Positions 36,951-50,800 of a stretch of 64,000 nucleotides of DNA are shown piece by piece (positions within the stretch are counted from its first letter, which is position 1; every line of letters begins with the position of its first letter). This DNA comes from Pelecanus crispus. Taxonomy: Eukaryota; Chordata; Aves; Pelecaniformes; Pelecanidae. A program made the position numbers and the translations under genes. The stretch covers positions 40,648,221 to 40,712,220 of the forward strand of contig NC_134643.1 of the NCBI RefSeq assembly GCF_030463565.1, in the 5' to 3' direction. Below the pieces are notes generated by a model. That model saw nothing but the letters and a program-made list of their open reading frames with translations. It searched no databases and was not told the origin of the DNA.

Positions 36951-38644
36951 TGCTCTATTTTAGTCAGCAGCTTGATTGTTAGAAGTTCTGCTACTTGGTT
37001 TTCATACAGATTTTTAATTCTATGAACCGGTGTGCAGGTTTTTTCTGCCCTCGCTCAGCTGCTGGGCCACTGGCTTCTCAGAGATTTCATGGTTTTGGGG
37101 GCATTTTAAACTCAAGGGCTCTCTAGTTCTTTGTGCTGTGACAGAATTGGAACCAAGTATCAGTGGAAGGATTAGTGGGTAATTATTTACTCCTCTGACT
37201 GGTAAACAATCCGCAGCAGTTCAGAGGGGGAGAAAAGGTAGAAAATTGAAACAGATGTGATGAAAACATTCAAAAACCAGTATCTGGCATACACAGCGTT
37301 GCTGTTTCAATTTTGAAAGTGTATTTACAGCTTCGTGCGCTTCACGGACTCCAGCTACCTGCCAGAGGGGTGGCTGATGCCCAAGCACTGCAGCCCAGCT
37401 GGTGGGGTGTGGGGTGACAGGAGCAGGGTATGTTTAAAAAAGGCATCAAAAGATTAACTGCATTCCTGCAGTTTTGTTTACTGGATGCAGGAAAAGAGTG
37501 ATGTTTCCAAAGATAATCTCTTCTGGTTACTTTTGAAATTGCTTAAGAAAATTTTAAAATAAATAGAGGAGCTGGTACCAACTGGCTTTTCTTGCTATGT
37601 TTTGTGTTGCTTGGACTGCTTCAGAGGCCCCTGAAAATGCCTTGCAGCTGGCCAGGCAACAGGAATGCGCTCATTCTGCAGGCAGTACAGCCCAGCCAGG
37701 GGAACGGGGGAGTTCAGCCATCACTGAAACCAGCCTCGGGGACAGGATCCGGTTTGTGCCTTGCTGAGCGTGCCTGCCAGCTTCTGGCCTGCGCGTTGGA
37801 CGTGGCCCAAACAGTGTAGTAGTGGGGCTGCGAAGCGTACTTGAACATTCTAAAGCCATTGCTAAAACTGCAGATTAAAAAGTTCTGAATTGTATGCAGT
37901 TCTGTTTCATACCAAATTCAGTAAAAACATGGACAACGGCAACAGTACAAAGCTGTCGATGACCGTTTTCAACAGCTCTGTCTTAGAGGAACACAGTTTT
38001 CAGAGACCTGCGTTAACTGTCTTGCCTGATGGCACAGATTATTGTCAAGCTTCCAGCAACGTGGCTCTTGGGCACATACTTGCGCTTCATTTCCATCTTC
38101 TTGTCTTATGACGTGTCTGTGTTACTGGTCTTTATCTTAGTTCAGCCCTGAGCAGTCTCATCTGTCTAGGTAAGAACGAGCATATGTAAAAATGCCATTC
38201 CTCATTTCTAGCAGTGGCTTTATTATGAGAAATTAGGATTGAGCTAATTGCTGACCGTTGTGTGGCACACTAGCTGTTGGCTCAGTGAGGAACCTGAGCT
38301 TGCATACAACATTTGCAGTACAATCCTAGAGTTCTTTGAACTTGTGGCAAATTCTTCAGAATGTCTTTGTACTTTCTGCATCAAAATTCTACAGTTATCT
38401 CCACAGGCTGTACAGAATTTCTTTAGAGTAAAATCCTTATGTAGAAAAAATATGATAGTCTGTTATAATTAAAGTAAAACATTTGATTGTCAAGCCAGTA
38501 TTTTACAAAATACAATAAATGTGCTTGTAAATCTGAGAATTTGGCTTATAAAAACATATATTCTTTTGCATATACAATTCCTTGTCTGAAAAGCCACATT
38601 TGTGCAGGAAGATTTTGCCTTGCCGTGTCATGTCATTTCTGACT
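36951..38644. other. MDM2-CPM convergent spacer, including the CPM 3' UTR
   Basis: No coding exon is seen. On the - strand, AATAAA occurs at 38219-38224 (about 420 nt after the CPM stop) and again overlapping the stop (38644-38649); ATTAAA occurs at 37013-37018, within about 90 bp of the MDM2 signal. Which one ends CPM mRNA cannot be told from sequence. Confidence 0.5.
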
Positions 38645-38878
38645 TTATTGGAGAATTACAAGCATAACAGTCATCAAAACCAAGATATGTAGAGTTGGTT
38701 TTACTGCAGCTGAAGCCTGTTCGAGCTCTTGGTAGAGGGGAGTTTTGGGACATGAAGCAGCTCTTGATCTGATAGAGACTTCTGAGAAAGAGAAGTCATG
38801 TTTCAAAGCACTGAAGTTACCAGTGTTGTCAGTTATTTCCACTGTCTTTAGCATCGATTTAAATCCTGGTACAGTAGC
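38645..38878 (-). CDS. CPM: CPM last coding exon (GPI signal, stop)
   Basis: Acceptor GCTCCTAG|GCTACT, then 77 codons and TAA at 38645-38647. It begins ATVPGFKS, which joins the previous exon as INATVPG (human INVTVPG), continues [12 protein letters not shown], and ends in a hydrophobic run with no cytoplasmic tail, as expected for GPI attachment. Confidence 0.94.
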   Translation of the reverse strand, partial: ATVPGFKSMLKTVEITDNTGNFSALKHDFSFSEVSIRSRAASCPKTPLYQELEQASAAVKPTLHILVLMTVMLVILQ

Positions 38879-41800
38879 CTAGGAGCAAACACAGAAGATT
38901 TCTTACTTGGTTTGAAACGTTGGGTTCAGCTGTGAAACAAATCATTATCTAATGTGCTTATTTACACTTTCAACATACAGGAAAAGTGTTCTAAACATAA
39001 CTTTGACAGCATGGAATGAGGAAAGAGTGAAGTTTTTCATGTTCCAGCAATAAGACTAAACCCCCCAAAACCCCAAGATGAAAACAGAGTATTTGTTTAC
39101 AACGAGGGTGCACCACATGCCATACAAAAGAGGGAATCCTGCAATTACCATTTAAGCACAAGCCCTTGCCTGGCAGCAGGCAGAGGCTACGCTGCATGGA
39201 TGTTCCCTGATCCCAGCTACAGACAACCTGGGCAGAGAAGCCATTTTGACCCGAGGAAGTAACGCTGACTGATGGTGGTGTCAGTCCGTTGCTGCCTGGG
39301 GCTACGCTGATCCCAGCCTCCACCTCCTCGCCCTCAGGAGCTCTGCGGTTTGTTTCAAACACCTCAAGCTGGTGTCACCGTGGTCCGGATGCTCATCCCC
39401 GCTGGCTCCACCATCCAGGTCAGATGAGTGCTTATCTCTAAGGGAGACACTCTGGCGACTATTCTGGGGACTCAAGATCTTACTGTATCAAAAAAAAAAA
39501 AGTCCTTTCTGCTGACTTATGTTTTAAGATACTATTATTTTCTTTTAAATCTGCTAAGGAGTCTTTACAGCTCTTGTATATGACTTGAGCAAGGTCAGCT
39601 CATTCGTCTGTAAGGATACAGTCTGAGAGTACTCAGGAGCAAAATGCGATTAGAAACAATAATTTAGTAAGGCTGCACACTTACATTGATCACATACGTC
39701 CCAGGCAGAAGGAGAAGAAAGTACTCCCCTTGTTCATTTGTTCTGTAGGGGCAGATGTGAGGCCTTCCTTTGGCTTCCACGATGGCATTGGGAATAGGAT
39801 TCCCATTCTTATCAGTAACTTGACCCTTGACACCTATGAAAAAGGGGGAGGAGAGAAAGAGCACAACCTGTAACTGTGGTGAGCCTCCTTCTCTGGGGAA
39901 GTCAGCCTATTTGCTGCTGGATGTACTCAAAGGCTATTTCGGTGATTTCAAGCACATCTAGTATCGCTAGTCACTTCTATCTTACTGAAGGGAATTAAAA
40001 TAGAAAAGCCTTTGTTGTTGTTAATAGCTTACCCTCACGTTAAGGTAGAAAGCAGCATTTTAATCTCTGCTTCTAAATCTCATTTGCTGAAAGCATCACA
40101 TATACATGAAGGGCTTCAATCTTCAGTACCAGTTTGGGGGTTTTTGCCTTTTTTTTTTTTTAATTTAAAATAAGTCAGCCTCTTATCTAGTACTTCCCAA
40201 TGGCAGAATACCAACAATGTTTGCTTATGAAGTAGTTTCCCTAAATTCTCACACACCACCTTCAAGGCAGCACTGGCATTAAGCAAAGATAAAACAGCAC
40301 TCAGACATTCTGGGCAACAAAATGCAAGATAAGCAACAGATTTATGCAAACCCTTCAACTCACTGTAAAGTACCACTGCTTCACTAAGCAGCAGCTCCCT
40401 CTTCCAACTGTGAAGTCAAGATCACACCTAGAAAAGCCTTACAAAAAGCTCCCACGTTCATGCCAGAGCTCCTCACCTGCGAGCTCTGATGCTGACCCAG
40501 GCTGCTGAAGAGTTCCCACTTTGCCCACTGGCCTGGCCTCAGCTTTAGCTCCCTTCTCCATTTGCATACCCACCTAGATGGACTTGTTTTATATATTCGA
40601 TCAGAGCAACTTTGTTGTCTCTCCAGAACTTTTCCAGCTGGTCTTCTGGAGGATATTTACAGCATGACAGCTCCAATGTAATTTCAAAACATTGTCCCCA
40701 GACATAGTTGTAATCTTGCATTCCACCTTAAAAGTGAAATAAAACAGACAGTGTTCAGCTGGAAAGCACCACCAACTTCAAGCTAGAAGAAAAATAGGAG
40801 AGTTAAAATGTTGGTACTTGCATCACACCTGTAAAAAAAGTAAATCAGATAAATTATTCCCCAATGCCACGCTTGTATTTACTGCTTCCTGTGGAAAACC
40901 AACTTAATTACTCCAGTTACATGTAGAGCGTTGTTTTCTAAAGCACTGTAGCATTTTGGGCACGATGATTATTATGCCCAAGGAAGGGTGGTTCTTTGAC
41001 TTAAATTCATTCCAGAACTGCCAACTAAATAGGGGCAGATAAATCCAGAGGCTGGCATGGAGTTTGCCACTGCCAAAGCCATCCTAAGGGCCTTTGAAGG
41101 CTTTGAATTCAGACTGTGAAAGCAACACGCAGTGCCACAGTACACAGGACCCACATTCTATTTGGCTACACATAAACAGTAATGAAAACATTTATTTCAG
41201 TAATCAAACATTAAAAAAGAAAAAGATGATATTATGAACAGAAGATTGGTTTTCTTTCTGAAAGGACAAGACCTCGGTGCCACACTGGTGCGTGCGTGTG
41301 TGTAATCTATACGGCTATGCAGGCCTTCAGAAAGGGCACAGAAGCAGCCAGACAGCAGCGATGGCCACATTCACTTGTGTAACTGCTGGTTGGGAGAGTC
41401 TGCAAACACCCATGTCCCGCTCAGAGAATCTGCAGGAATGCGTTGGCTTAGTCCCCTCATCAACATCCTACTCTGGGCAAAATCACAGCCCTTTCATCAT
41501 CAAAGGTGGCAGGAGAAAGTAAGAACGTCGTATCTGAAGCAGCTGAAAACAAGTATCACTGACATTCTTACCTTCCAGCTGGTACCAAGCATACCCGTTG
41601 GTAATGCCTTCTGGAAAGGTTTGTCTGTTGTCACACCCAGTCCCCTTGTACATGCTGGCATGGTTGAAAGAGTAGGTTTTTGCCAGGTGAATAAAGACAT
41701 CATCATCTGGAGACCTGCTATAGCCTTTCAAAGAGCCGGTAACTGCAGAACAAAGATAGCAAACAGAACAAAGATAGAACAAACTCTCGTTACTGGTAAA

Positions 41801-44800
41801 ACATACAGTGCTGGCTTACGTACAAGATAAACATCTCCCAAATGGCCATATCAGGCAGTGAATTTTGATGAGTTTATCAAAGTCTGCCCATCCCAGCTCA
41901 AAAGCTGGAAAAACCTTGCAGAAATCCTTGTAAATTTTGCTTTGGTACAGCTAACGTTCCTAAACCAAATCAGCTGTGGAGAAAAGAGTTTGTTACTAGC
42001 TTACCTGAGTTACCATTATCAAAGGCGTAACTGGCAACCAGGGCACCCCCATGCAAGTTTGCCGAAAGAACAAATGTTTCATTTTTTATCCAGTTCATTA
42101 CTGCTTGAGTCTCTGGCTGAATGCTTGCTTTGTTACTTTCAAAGGCGTCAGGAAAATTTCTGTTCAGATCTTCTCCATTCTTGTTGTACCTTAGAAAGAG
42201 AGAAGACATTCCCATTACTGTTTTGCCTATAGATGCTTCCACATCGCCAGCCTCCCAGTACTTAAGATCTGTGGCATGCTAGTGTCTTCAGGAAACAGGC
42301 AAGATGACCACTGCAAATCTTCCTAAGCATTAAGAAGATGGACTTTAGTTTGCTTTCTGGCAGCACTGGAATTTTCACAGGACACAATAAAACAATTCTT
42401 CTATTGTATTTCAGGTGGAAACGGAATAATATTTAACATCCATATAGCATGTACACACCTACACATACGTGAATTAGAAAAACCTAAGCCAGACAAGGAG
42501 GATATTGTTCTGTATGTGTTTTTCACACTTGTATGGAAGACCAAGGTAACTACTGGATGGCTGTGTCCCTTGTACTGCTGTCACTCTGGACATAGAACAA
42601 AAAAATTGACTCAAACACAGGATGTATTCTCTTCCCCCTGTATCTGAAGGTCCAGCCTGTGCAAATGCTTTCTTCCTTTTTCACTCAGACAGGTCAGTAC
42701 AGAGAGTAGAGAGGGTATTTAGCATCAGCTGTGTTGATTTTTAAACTCAGTTAAACTCTATTTGACAGTGAGGTGATAAAAAATACCACCCACCGTAAAA
42801 GTCCTATCTATTTGCTGAGGAATACATTTCTTTCCTAATAAAAAGGAGGGCCTACACCGGTCACCTAGAGAACTAAACTACCTAAACTACCTTTTCACTT
42901 GCTTCCGACGTTGCCATGGCCAGTGATCCAAGATAACTTCTAGCTAGGGTTTGCTTTTTCTGCACATTCCAGCTTTGTCCCTTTGGCATTTCTTCCCATT
43001 CTCTCTCTCTCTCTCTCTCTCTTCTTCCCTCTTCTAGCTTGTTAAACTTTTCCTCCCCTTTCTGGTGTCTGCAATAGTTACATTAAAGAATGCAAAAGTA
43101 GCACAGGATGCAATAAGTTTCTTCTTCTGCATAAGTTTTTTTCCTAGCGCTACTATTAGCACAGCATAGCACTACTATTATAGCTAGCTCTGCTTGCGTA
43201 ACTCCTCCCTCTTACTAGATCAGCATTCAACGTGATCTTTAAACACATTTCTACAAGTCCATTCAACAAGCTTAGACACACCTTTTTCTCATGAAGAAGC
43301 ATTACAGAGTTCTCCAACTGAAATAGATCCCTGTGGGTGGAGTCTTCCTTCTCTTTTTGTAGCACCCTAAAGGTCTAAATAGGTTGTTGCGCTTCTATTC
43401 ACAATCTGGGTCTCCTGCCTAAAAGGTTAGGTCATTACACCATTCTGACCAATTCCCTCTAGCCGCACCACATATAAACACCAGTCTGACTGAGTCTTCC
43501 AAAAACTCTATGCTGTAACAGTGCACCTTCAGAACAGCACTGGCCAAAATTAGCCCTAACATATCATCTAGGCTATCCTCTCCACCAAGTATGATTCAGT
43601 CTCTTGGCTGTCTCTGATTATTATTCCCCACCCATTTCCTTTACCTACTCCCACCCTCCTAAGCCACCCTTACCGTCCTTGTGTGTAGTAACAATCAGGC
43701 ACTTTTGTAGCTTCAAATCCATCAGGATTCATTGTTGGCATGATGTGAATCCGGGTATTATTGAGTAACCGGGTAATAACTGGGTCACGTCTATAGCTGG
43801 TCACCAGGAAGTCTATCAAATGGAGCAGAACTTCTCTCCCAACAGTCTGTATAAAGAAGCATAGATTTTAAGTCTGCTATGGAAGAAGAAGAAAAAAAGA
43901 CCCACCACCTTGCACTTACAGGTTTTTCTTACTGGATTACACAGACATAAAAGGCATACAAGAGCATTCTGGTCAACACTGTTTTGTTTTATGCTCTCCA
44001 CTAAATATATTTAAAGTAAGTAATTAGAGGAAAGGAGTCACTGGAGAGTTTTCACAAGGGTTTTAAACCCAGATCAACCAGAGCTTTTTCTGTAATTGAA
44101 AACTGACTCTGTTTGCTGCACTGCTTAAATCCTGCATGGATAAGGCCTAGCCTTATCAAAAACTGTAACTGCATAGGCTGCCCATTGAAGATCACGTGAG
44201 CTTGGAAGTGCACCACTGCATTATCCCAGCTGCACTGCAAGGTCAGCTCTGTGCTGATGCCCAAGGGACCTGGGGCCCTGCACATAAGCGTCAGTGCTCT
44301 GTGTCACCACGTGGCAGTGATGGTTCAGAGGAAAGGAGGGAGACACCTTCCATGCTTTCCAGGGTGCTACAGAGCAGGATTTTTTTCTTATTGATCCCCT
44401 TTTATGGGAAGTCAGCTTTAATACAGGATCAAGAGAGCCCCCATAGACACTTCTGTTATATTCTCTGTTACATTGCTTTATATTAATGCCATGAACACAG
44501 GCATTGGGGAAACAAAACAGGTATGTATAAATCCTTAGAAAAAGGATGGAAGGACATTTGGATGCAGATTTTGGATCACAGAAAGGCATTGGCAGAGAAA
44601 AAGCTAAATACATATTTTTGTTCATTTAAGCTTGTATAGGTCATGAAAGCTGGTAGGACATCTCTCTCTGGTCTACTCTATCAGATTTCAGGCAAAATAG
44701 TGGCAAGTTCCAGCTCCAGTAAGGTAAGAACAATCCTATTCTACCCCAAAAACCACTAGTAGAGTGTTCACCAGACCATACTTTCCAGGACCACTTCCTA

Positions 44801-47800
44801 TAGCACTATGACCCATGCCTCAAGGGCACTGTAGGGTTCCTAAGCCCTGGCTGGGATGGGAACAAATCAAGACTTGCAACTAGATGTGCTCTAGAGATAA
44901 TTTATCTCTACTTTATCTCCAAGAACAAAGCCTGGTAAATCACTGCAGTCTCCAGTTCAGAGCTACAGCATCTCAGTATCTTTTAGGATGAGTCTTGCAT
45001 CACTAAAGTGGAAATACTGCAAATAATTTTTTTTTTTTTTCTAAGCAAGGAACATGGAGTGGCATTACTGGATGAACCTGGTGTCACAGATAAACACCTC
45101 CTTGCTTTCAGACTGGTACAGGCTAAGGTAAAAGGTAGGTGAAAACAGGCAGGGGAAAAGGGATATTTCTCCACAGCTATTTGCTGCCCTAATATCTTTT
45201 TAAATTTTCACATTGGTGCATTTTAAGTGGCAAATCCTGCTCTGGATGTTGAGATAAACAGGAACACAGGCATCGTCCAGCAGGAGCTCTGCCTGCAGGA
45301 GCTGGGTTGGGCACACAATGGGGCAAGGAGGGCTGGCTGTTCAGGTTGGGAGCAAACCATATCTTGCCAGTTAGCCAGCAATTGCTGTTTATCACAGGAG
45401 AAACAAATAAACAAACAATGTAGTGCCTAACATGACTCCGCTAAGTTGCAGATCACACCATTTTAGGTGTCATACTTGAAAGCAGCCATGGTCTCCAAGT
45501 TGGTACTTGAGCAATTCTGCCATGCCGTTTGTACAGGGAAAAAGAAGGATCTCTTCCCACCCTGCCCCCCAGCAGATTTGTTCCCAAGTTTTCTAACCCT
45601 TGCCTGTCAGCTCCCAATGGCCTCCTGCAAGCCACCATCCAGTAATCCGCTAGAGGAACCTGCGTTACACAAACGCATTCACCATCCCAGTAACAAAGTG
45701 GTTCTTTTTCTAGACACTACAGCAAATGGCCTTTGACAAGGGGGGAAAAGGTACCTAACTTCCTCCATTGCCAACAGCTTTCAAAACAGCACCTGAGTAC
45801 ATGAAAGCAGACTGCTTCATGAAATTTAAGAAGGGATGTAACAGAACCTGTCTTGTACAGGCAGCTCAGTTTCAGCTCTGGGTGATAGACATCTTGGGAA
45901 GCATATGGAGCGGGGGGGAAAAGAAAGGAGGGTAGAGAAGTCAGCCAAATCATGGCCCTGGGCATGAGAGATAAAGCCAGCAGACTCAGAAGCAACAGGA
46001 ACAGCTCTACCACAGGCATAGCTAAACTGCAGACAAGACTGGACTGCTCTCTGGAGGAACTGGGAAAGTGCCTCTGCTCTTACTACACTTCTCTTCAGTG
46101 CCTGACAAAAAGACACCCAGAAAAGAAAGGGTAGAGAAGCAGGAACAGGAAGGGGAAAAAAGATAAAGAAAAGCAACAAAAGGTGGTGGAAAATGATAAC
46201 GTTTATAAAGAACAGCAGATGACCAGTTTTTCATAGATGACAGTCTTTGCACTTAAGAGTTAAACCCAGACTTATGTACATATACAGTGTTTTAAAAACT
46301 AACCCTATTTTATAGGATTCCTTGTGTAGCTATTGCTGTACCTGAGTACGTAGTACATTAAACAATTCAGCTCATCTTCATCACAGAGGCTTGGTACTTC
46401 GATCATTCCCCGGTCGGGGAAGAGTGTATTTATTACCACTCGGGTTTGGTGGAGTGACAGAGGGGTGGTTTTATTTTGGTCCAGAGTACCCTGCATTTCT
46501 TGAGAAAGCACATCTAGAGGTGTTTGAGGGGAGAGAAAGGGTAAGTTTTGGTTTCTGGGAAAGTATACCTCCAGTTTTGATCAAGCCCTTGGAAGGCATC
46601 TCCTGCCCAGCCAAGCTTTATCCTGTTACTAGAGAGGTCAGCTGGAGAAAAGTTGAGACCTTTATTTTTACTTTAGAGTTTCAAATAAAGGATCTAGACA
46701 CAGTGGAGGTAGGTTGCTGACAGTAAAGTCAAGGGCAGACACCTTAACCTGCCTCTAGTCTAATACAAAGACGTAGAGAGCAAGGGACAGCCTTTATGTG
46801 CTCTGGGGTTTTGAGAAGACATGATGAATATTTGGTTTTAATTGCAGTATCCCAAGGGTGATGCCCAGGTGCATTGTTTTGCTGTAGCTCAGATGAGGGG
46901 TGACACAAAAGCAAAGGAAAACCCTTTCTCCCACCTCCAGGGACACAGTTAAACATTACATTTCTCTGTGCACTTTCAGCTGTCAGTTTCCTTGCATGCC
47001 CCAAAGGGCGAGAGCTAGCAGGGAAGGCTTTCAGCAATCCTCAGGAGAAGTCCTGAATGAAGAAGCATGCACATGTCAGGGTGTCCTGGTTTTGGCTGGG
47101 ATAGAGTTAATTTTCTTCCTACTAGCAGGCATAGTGCTGCGTTTTGGATTTAGTAGGAGAAGAATGCTGATAACACGCTGATGTTTTTAGTTGTTGCTAA
47201 GTAGTGCTTACACTAGTCAAGGACTTTTCAGCTTCCCATGCTCTGCCAGGTGCACAAGAAACTGGGAGGGGGCACAGCCAGAAGAGTTGATCCAAACTGA
47301 CCAAAGGGCTATTCCATACCATATGACATCATGCTCAGTATAGAAACTGGGGGGAGGGGGGGGGTTGGCCAGGGAGCAGCGATCGCTGCTCAGGAGCTGT
47401 CTGGGTATTGGTCAGCGGGTGGTGAGCAATTGCATTGTGCATCACTTGCTTCATATATTGTTATTATATTGTTACTATTACCATTACTATTTTACTTTAT
47501 TTCAATTATTAAACTGTTCTTATCTCAACCCAGAAGTGTTTCTCACTCTTACTCCTCCAATTCTCTCCCCCATCCCATTGGGGCAGGGGGAGTGAGCGAG
47601 CAGCTGCATGGTGCTTAGTTGCTGGCTGGGGCTAAACCACGACACATGGCATGGATCATCGCTGTAGAAAAAAAAAAAAAAAGGGTGTGACTGCCATTTC
47701 TGTAGACATACCCCTTAAACTTGCTGACTATCACTTCTGGTGTGGCTGGGTCAGCACCCTGCTCAGCTACTGAAGGGCTTACTCAAGAAGCCCTAGCGGC

Positions 47801-50800
47801 AGCCAGTTAAAAGATTAAGGTTAGCTCCAATTGCACATGCACTGTAACACTTCACTGCACCCCTGTTTTTAAAACATTTTTGTTACCACATGACAGAGAT
47901 CTAATACCAGGGGACCATGGGTGGATAGACTCCGCCCATTTTTATGATCAAAATTCTTTCCTTAAACGTGGCCTGGTTTTTAAGTTGAACTATGTTGAAA
48001 GAAAGATCCAAACCATCAGGTAGGACCTGTTTCAGAGCAACACGGTTTTGCCAGTCTCCTTGCTCCAGCCCTGACTGCTTCACAGACCTAGCGCAGCACA
48101 CCAGGCACAACCCCACCTAAGGAAGCGGAGTTACAGCAGAGAAACCAGTAGTCCATCCTGGTTTACCACTTAAATGCCACACTTAAAAGATGTTATTTTT
48201 TAACACTTGTATAGCACTAATTATTATGTACAGCTGCGACACACCCCACTGTGTTTGTCCTTCTTTACTAAAACACACCAGTGTTAAAGCAACTGTTTGT
48301 GCAAATACAGTTTGCAGGCACATATCCATTTATTTCTATAGCAGCAATCACTGTGGAAATATGAGAACTACCACATACATGACAGGGAACTGCAGTTCCT
48401 TGGTTTATCACTGAAGGAAATGGCAACATAAGGCCTGCTTTTAAACTAGTAACTGGCATAAGATGTTACCACCTGCTCAGATGCCACAGGCTTCAGGCTT
48501 CTGAGCACAGGCTTCACCTGGTTGAGAAATGGATCACTTATTCTTTTCCCACTCTTCTGAGTGGGAGTAAAGATAAGGACAAAGGTAACTGGGGTGAGGC
48601 AGCAGCCCTACCCGTGTGGAAAGAGATCTCAGCAGCATCCAGCTTTTTTTAAAGTCTGAAGTTAACAAATAAGATTTGGTTGCTTTGAATTTTGAAATCT
48701 TTGGTGCTTCTGACCTTCTACTGAAGCCAGGTGGAAAATAGTTCACTATACAAGAACTATTTCTTTTTTTATTCTCTTTTCTAGAGCACCTATTTGTTTC
48801 CCTGCCACACCACTTCCATACTACATTGCATAGTTCGAAGGACATAGGAATATGTGCTGAAAATTCCTTATAGCAGATTGTATTGATCACAAATAAGTCT
48901 ACCCCAGTCCTCAGACACCCAACACCTAATAAAAGTCACAATATCTCAGGAAACCCTGTTGTGGATATGACTATGTCTATGATGACATGGAAAATAGGGT
49001 CTAGTAGGTTTAATTTAAATCACAAGATAAGCCAGCGAGATGAACACATCCTTTCACGTAGGCTAGCTCAGGCCTATCAGTACAGGCTCAGCTTCATGTA
49101 ATGAAAGGCAAAATACTATTACACTAAGAAAAAAAAGTGATCAGAAGTGGATGATTTAGGAGAAAAGGGTTGGTATCAGCATTACCATCCTGGAAAAGAG
49201 TTTATCTTGTGATGGCCCAGTTAACCTTCTGCAGCTATAGTGTAAGGAAGCCATATACTTAATACATTAAAGGGGACAAGCAGAAATGCACAGGAAGTTT
49301 ACATTTTGTTCAGACATGTTTTTCTTTAAAGAGTTTTCCTGCTGTGATACACATGGTTTAGGAACAGCCTTCTAATTATGGTTCAGTTCTGTAGATTGGA
49401 CTCAAGTCACTGGTACAGCTGGCCAAAAGGTGACAGTTCTACTCCATTTATGACTTAGGAGCGTTTGGGGGTTTGGTTGTGGTCGATGTTAAGTGGAATG
49501 AGTTCTTCTCCAGAGAGGAACATGTGAGTGTACAAACTGAGGAAGAGATGTTTCAAGTAAGAGTACAAAAGCCTGGGACAATAGAGGCTGCTGCCTAATT
49601 CAGGATGAGAGCTGCCCCAGAACAGCAGGAAACCTCTCCCTCATCTTCCTCAGTGTAGACTTCATTAATATTTCACAGGCTTGTGCATTTTGTGCAGTCT
49701 ATTAATGCCATTTTGATTAAGTCTCACATAGCTGCATGTGATTGACATACCTCTAATCATCAGTTTTAATCTGGCTTGGGTTAAACAAGTACTGTAAAAA
49801 TGGCATCCAACTTCATACAGGCACAGAAAGAATGGGAGAAGTCTTTTGTTGCATCTCTGGGGATCTGGGGCAAAAGTTCATTCAAATTTGGCAATGGTGA
49901 TCACAAAATAAACTAATTTAAGCCTTGGCTGGTCATGTCTTACAGCATTAAGAAAAATTAACCTACTTAAAATCTTTCTGGTTCTGAAAAAAATACTCTC
50001 CTCTTAGTATTGTGCACTCACATTATTTTATTAGCACTTCCCTGTTGGGCACCTTTCCAAATAACCTAGATTTTCTTCCAGCAGCACATGTGAACAGGCT
50101 GCACAAATGCAATTCAGGCTCCCAGCCAACTTTTAGGTTTTAGGAGCAGCCAGTCAGCTAAGTCAAAAAAGAAAAATGTCATTTGTGTGATCGTGACAGG
50201 TTAGAAGGGCAGCATCACCAAACACTTGGGAACAGAACTTTTCTCACTTTGTACCATTTATGGAAAGCATCACTGAGGCACAAGAAACCTAACTAGATCA
50301 ATGAAGCCATAATCCTGCAATTTGAAGCTATGAAAGACTGTGGAACACAAGTTGAAGCTTGTCATACAGTTAGTACAAAACTTATCTGCTTAATGTATTA
50401 TAGCTGAATCTTTCCCCAGTGACTAGTCCAGCAGAATCTTAGATTATGGGAAAAAATATCCAAGTTCTCTAATGCTTCTCTATATGGGGAATTCATTTCC
50501 TGCCATTTGAAATACATTTACGGTCAGATAGAAAAAACAAACACCAACTGTGTGTTATACCCGTACACAAAGAAGAAAAAAAACCACCCCACATAAGGCA
50601 AAGATCATCACCAGGGCCTGAAAAGGAAGAATAGCTCTATTTCCAGAATCTTCCCTAGGTGCATGCTTGGTCTAATGAATAAGCTAGAACATAGCATGGC
50701 ACTGAGTGCTATATGGTACCTAGGCAGCTCAAGGATCAACCCTGCTCAGACAAACTTAAAAAAAAAAAAAATCTTGCCTCACAAAGTTAATATTGAAATT

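Noticed and set aside
38513-38518. + strand AATAAA as the end of MDM2 mRNA
   Set aside because: It lies 1.6 kb beyond a well-formed signal at 36923 and close to the CPM stop; read-through use is possible but unsupported.
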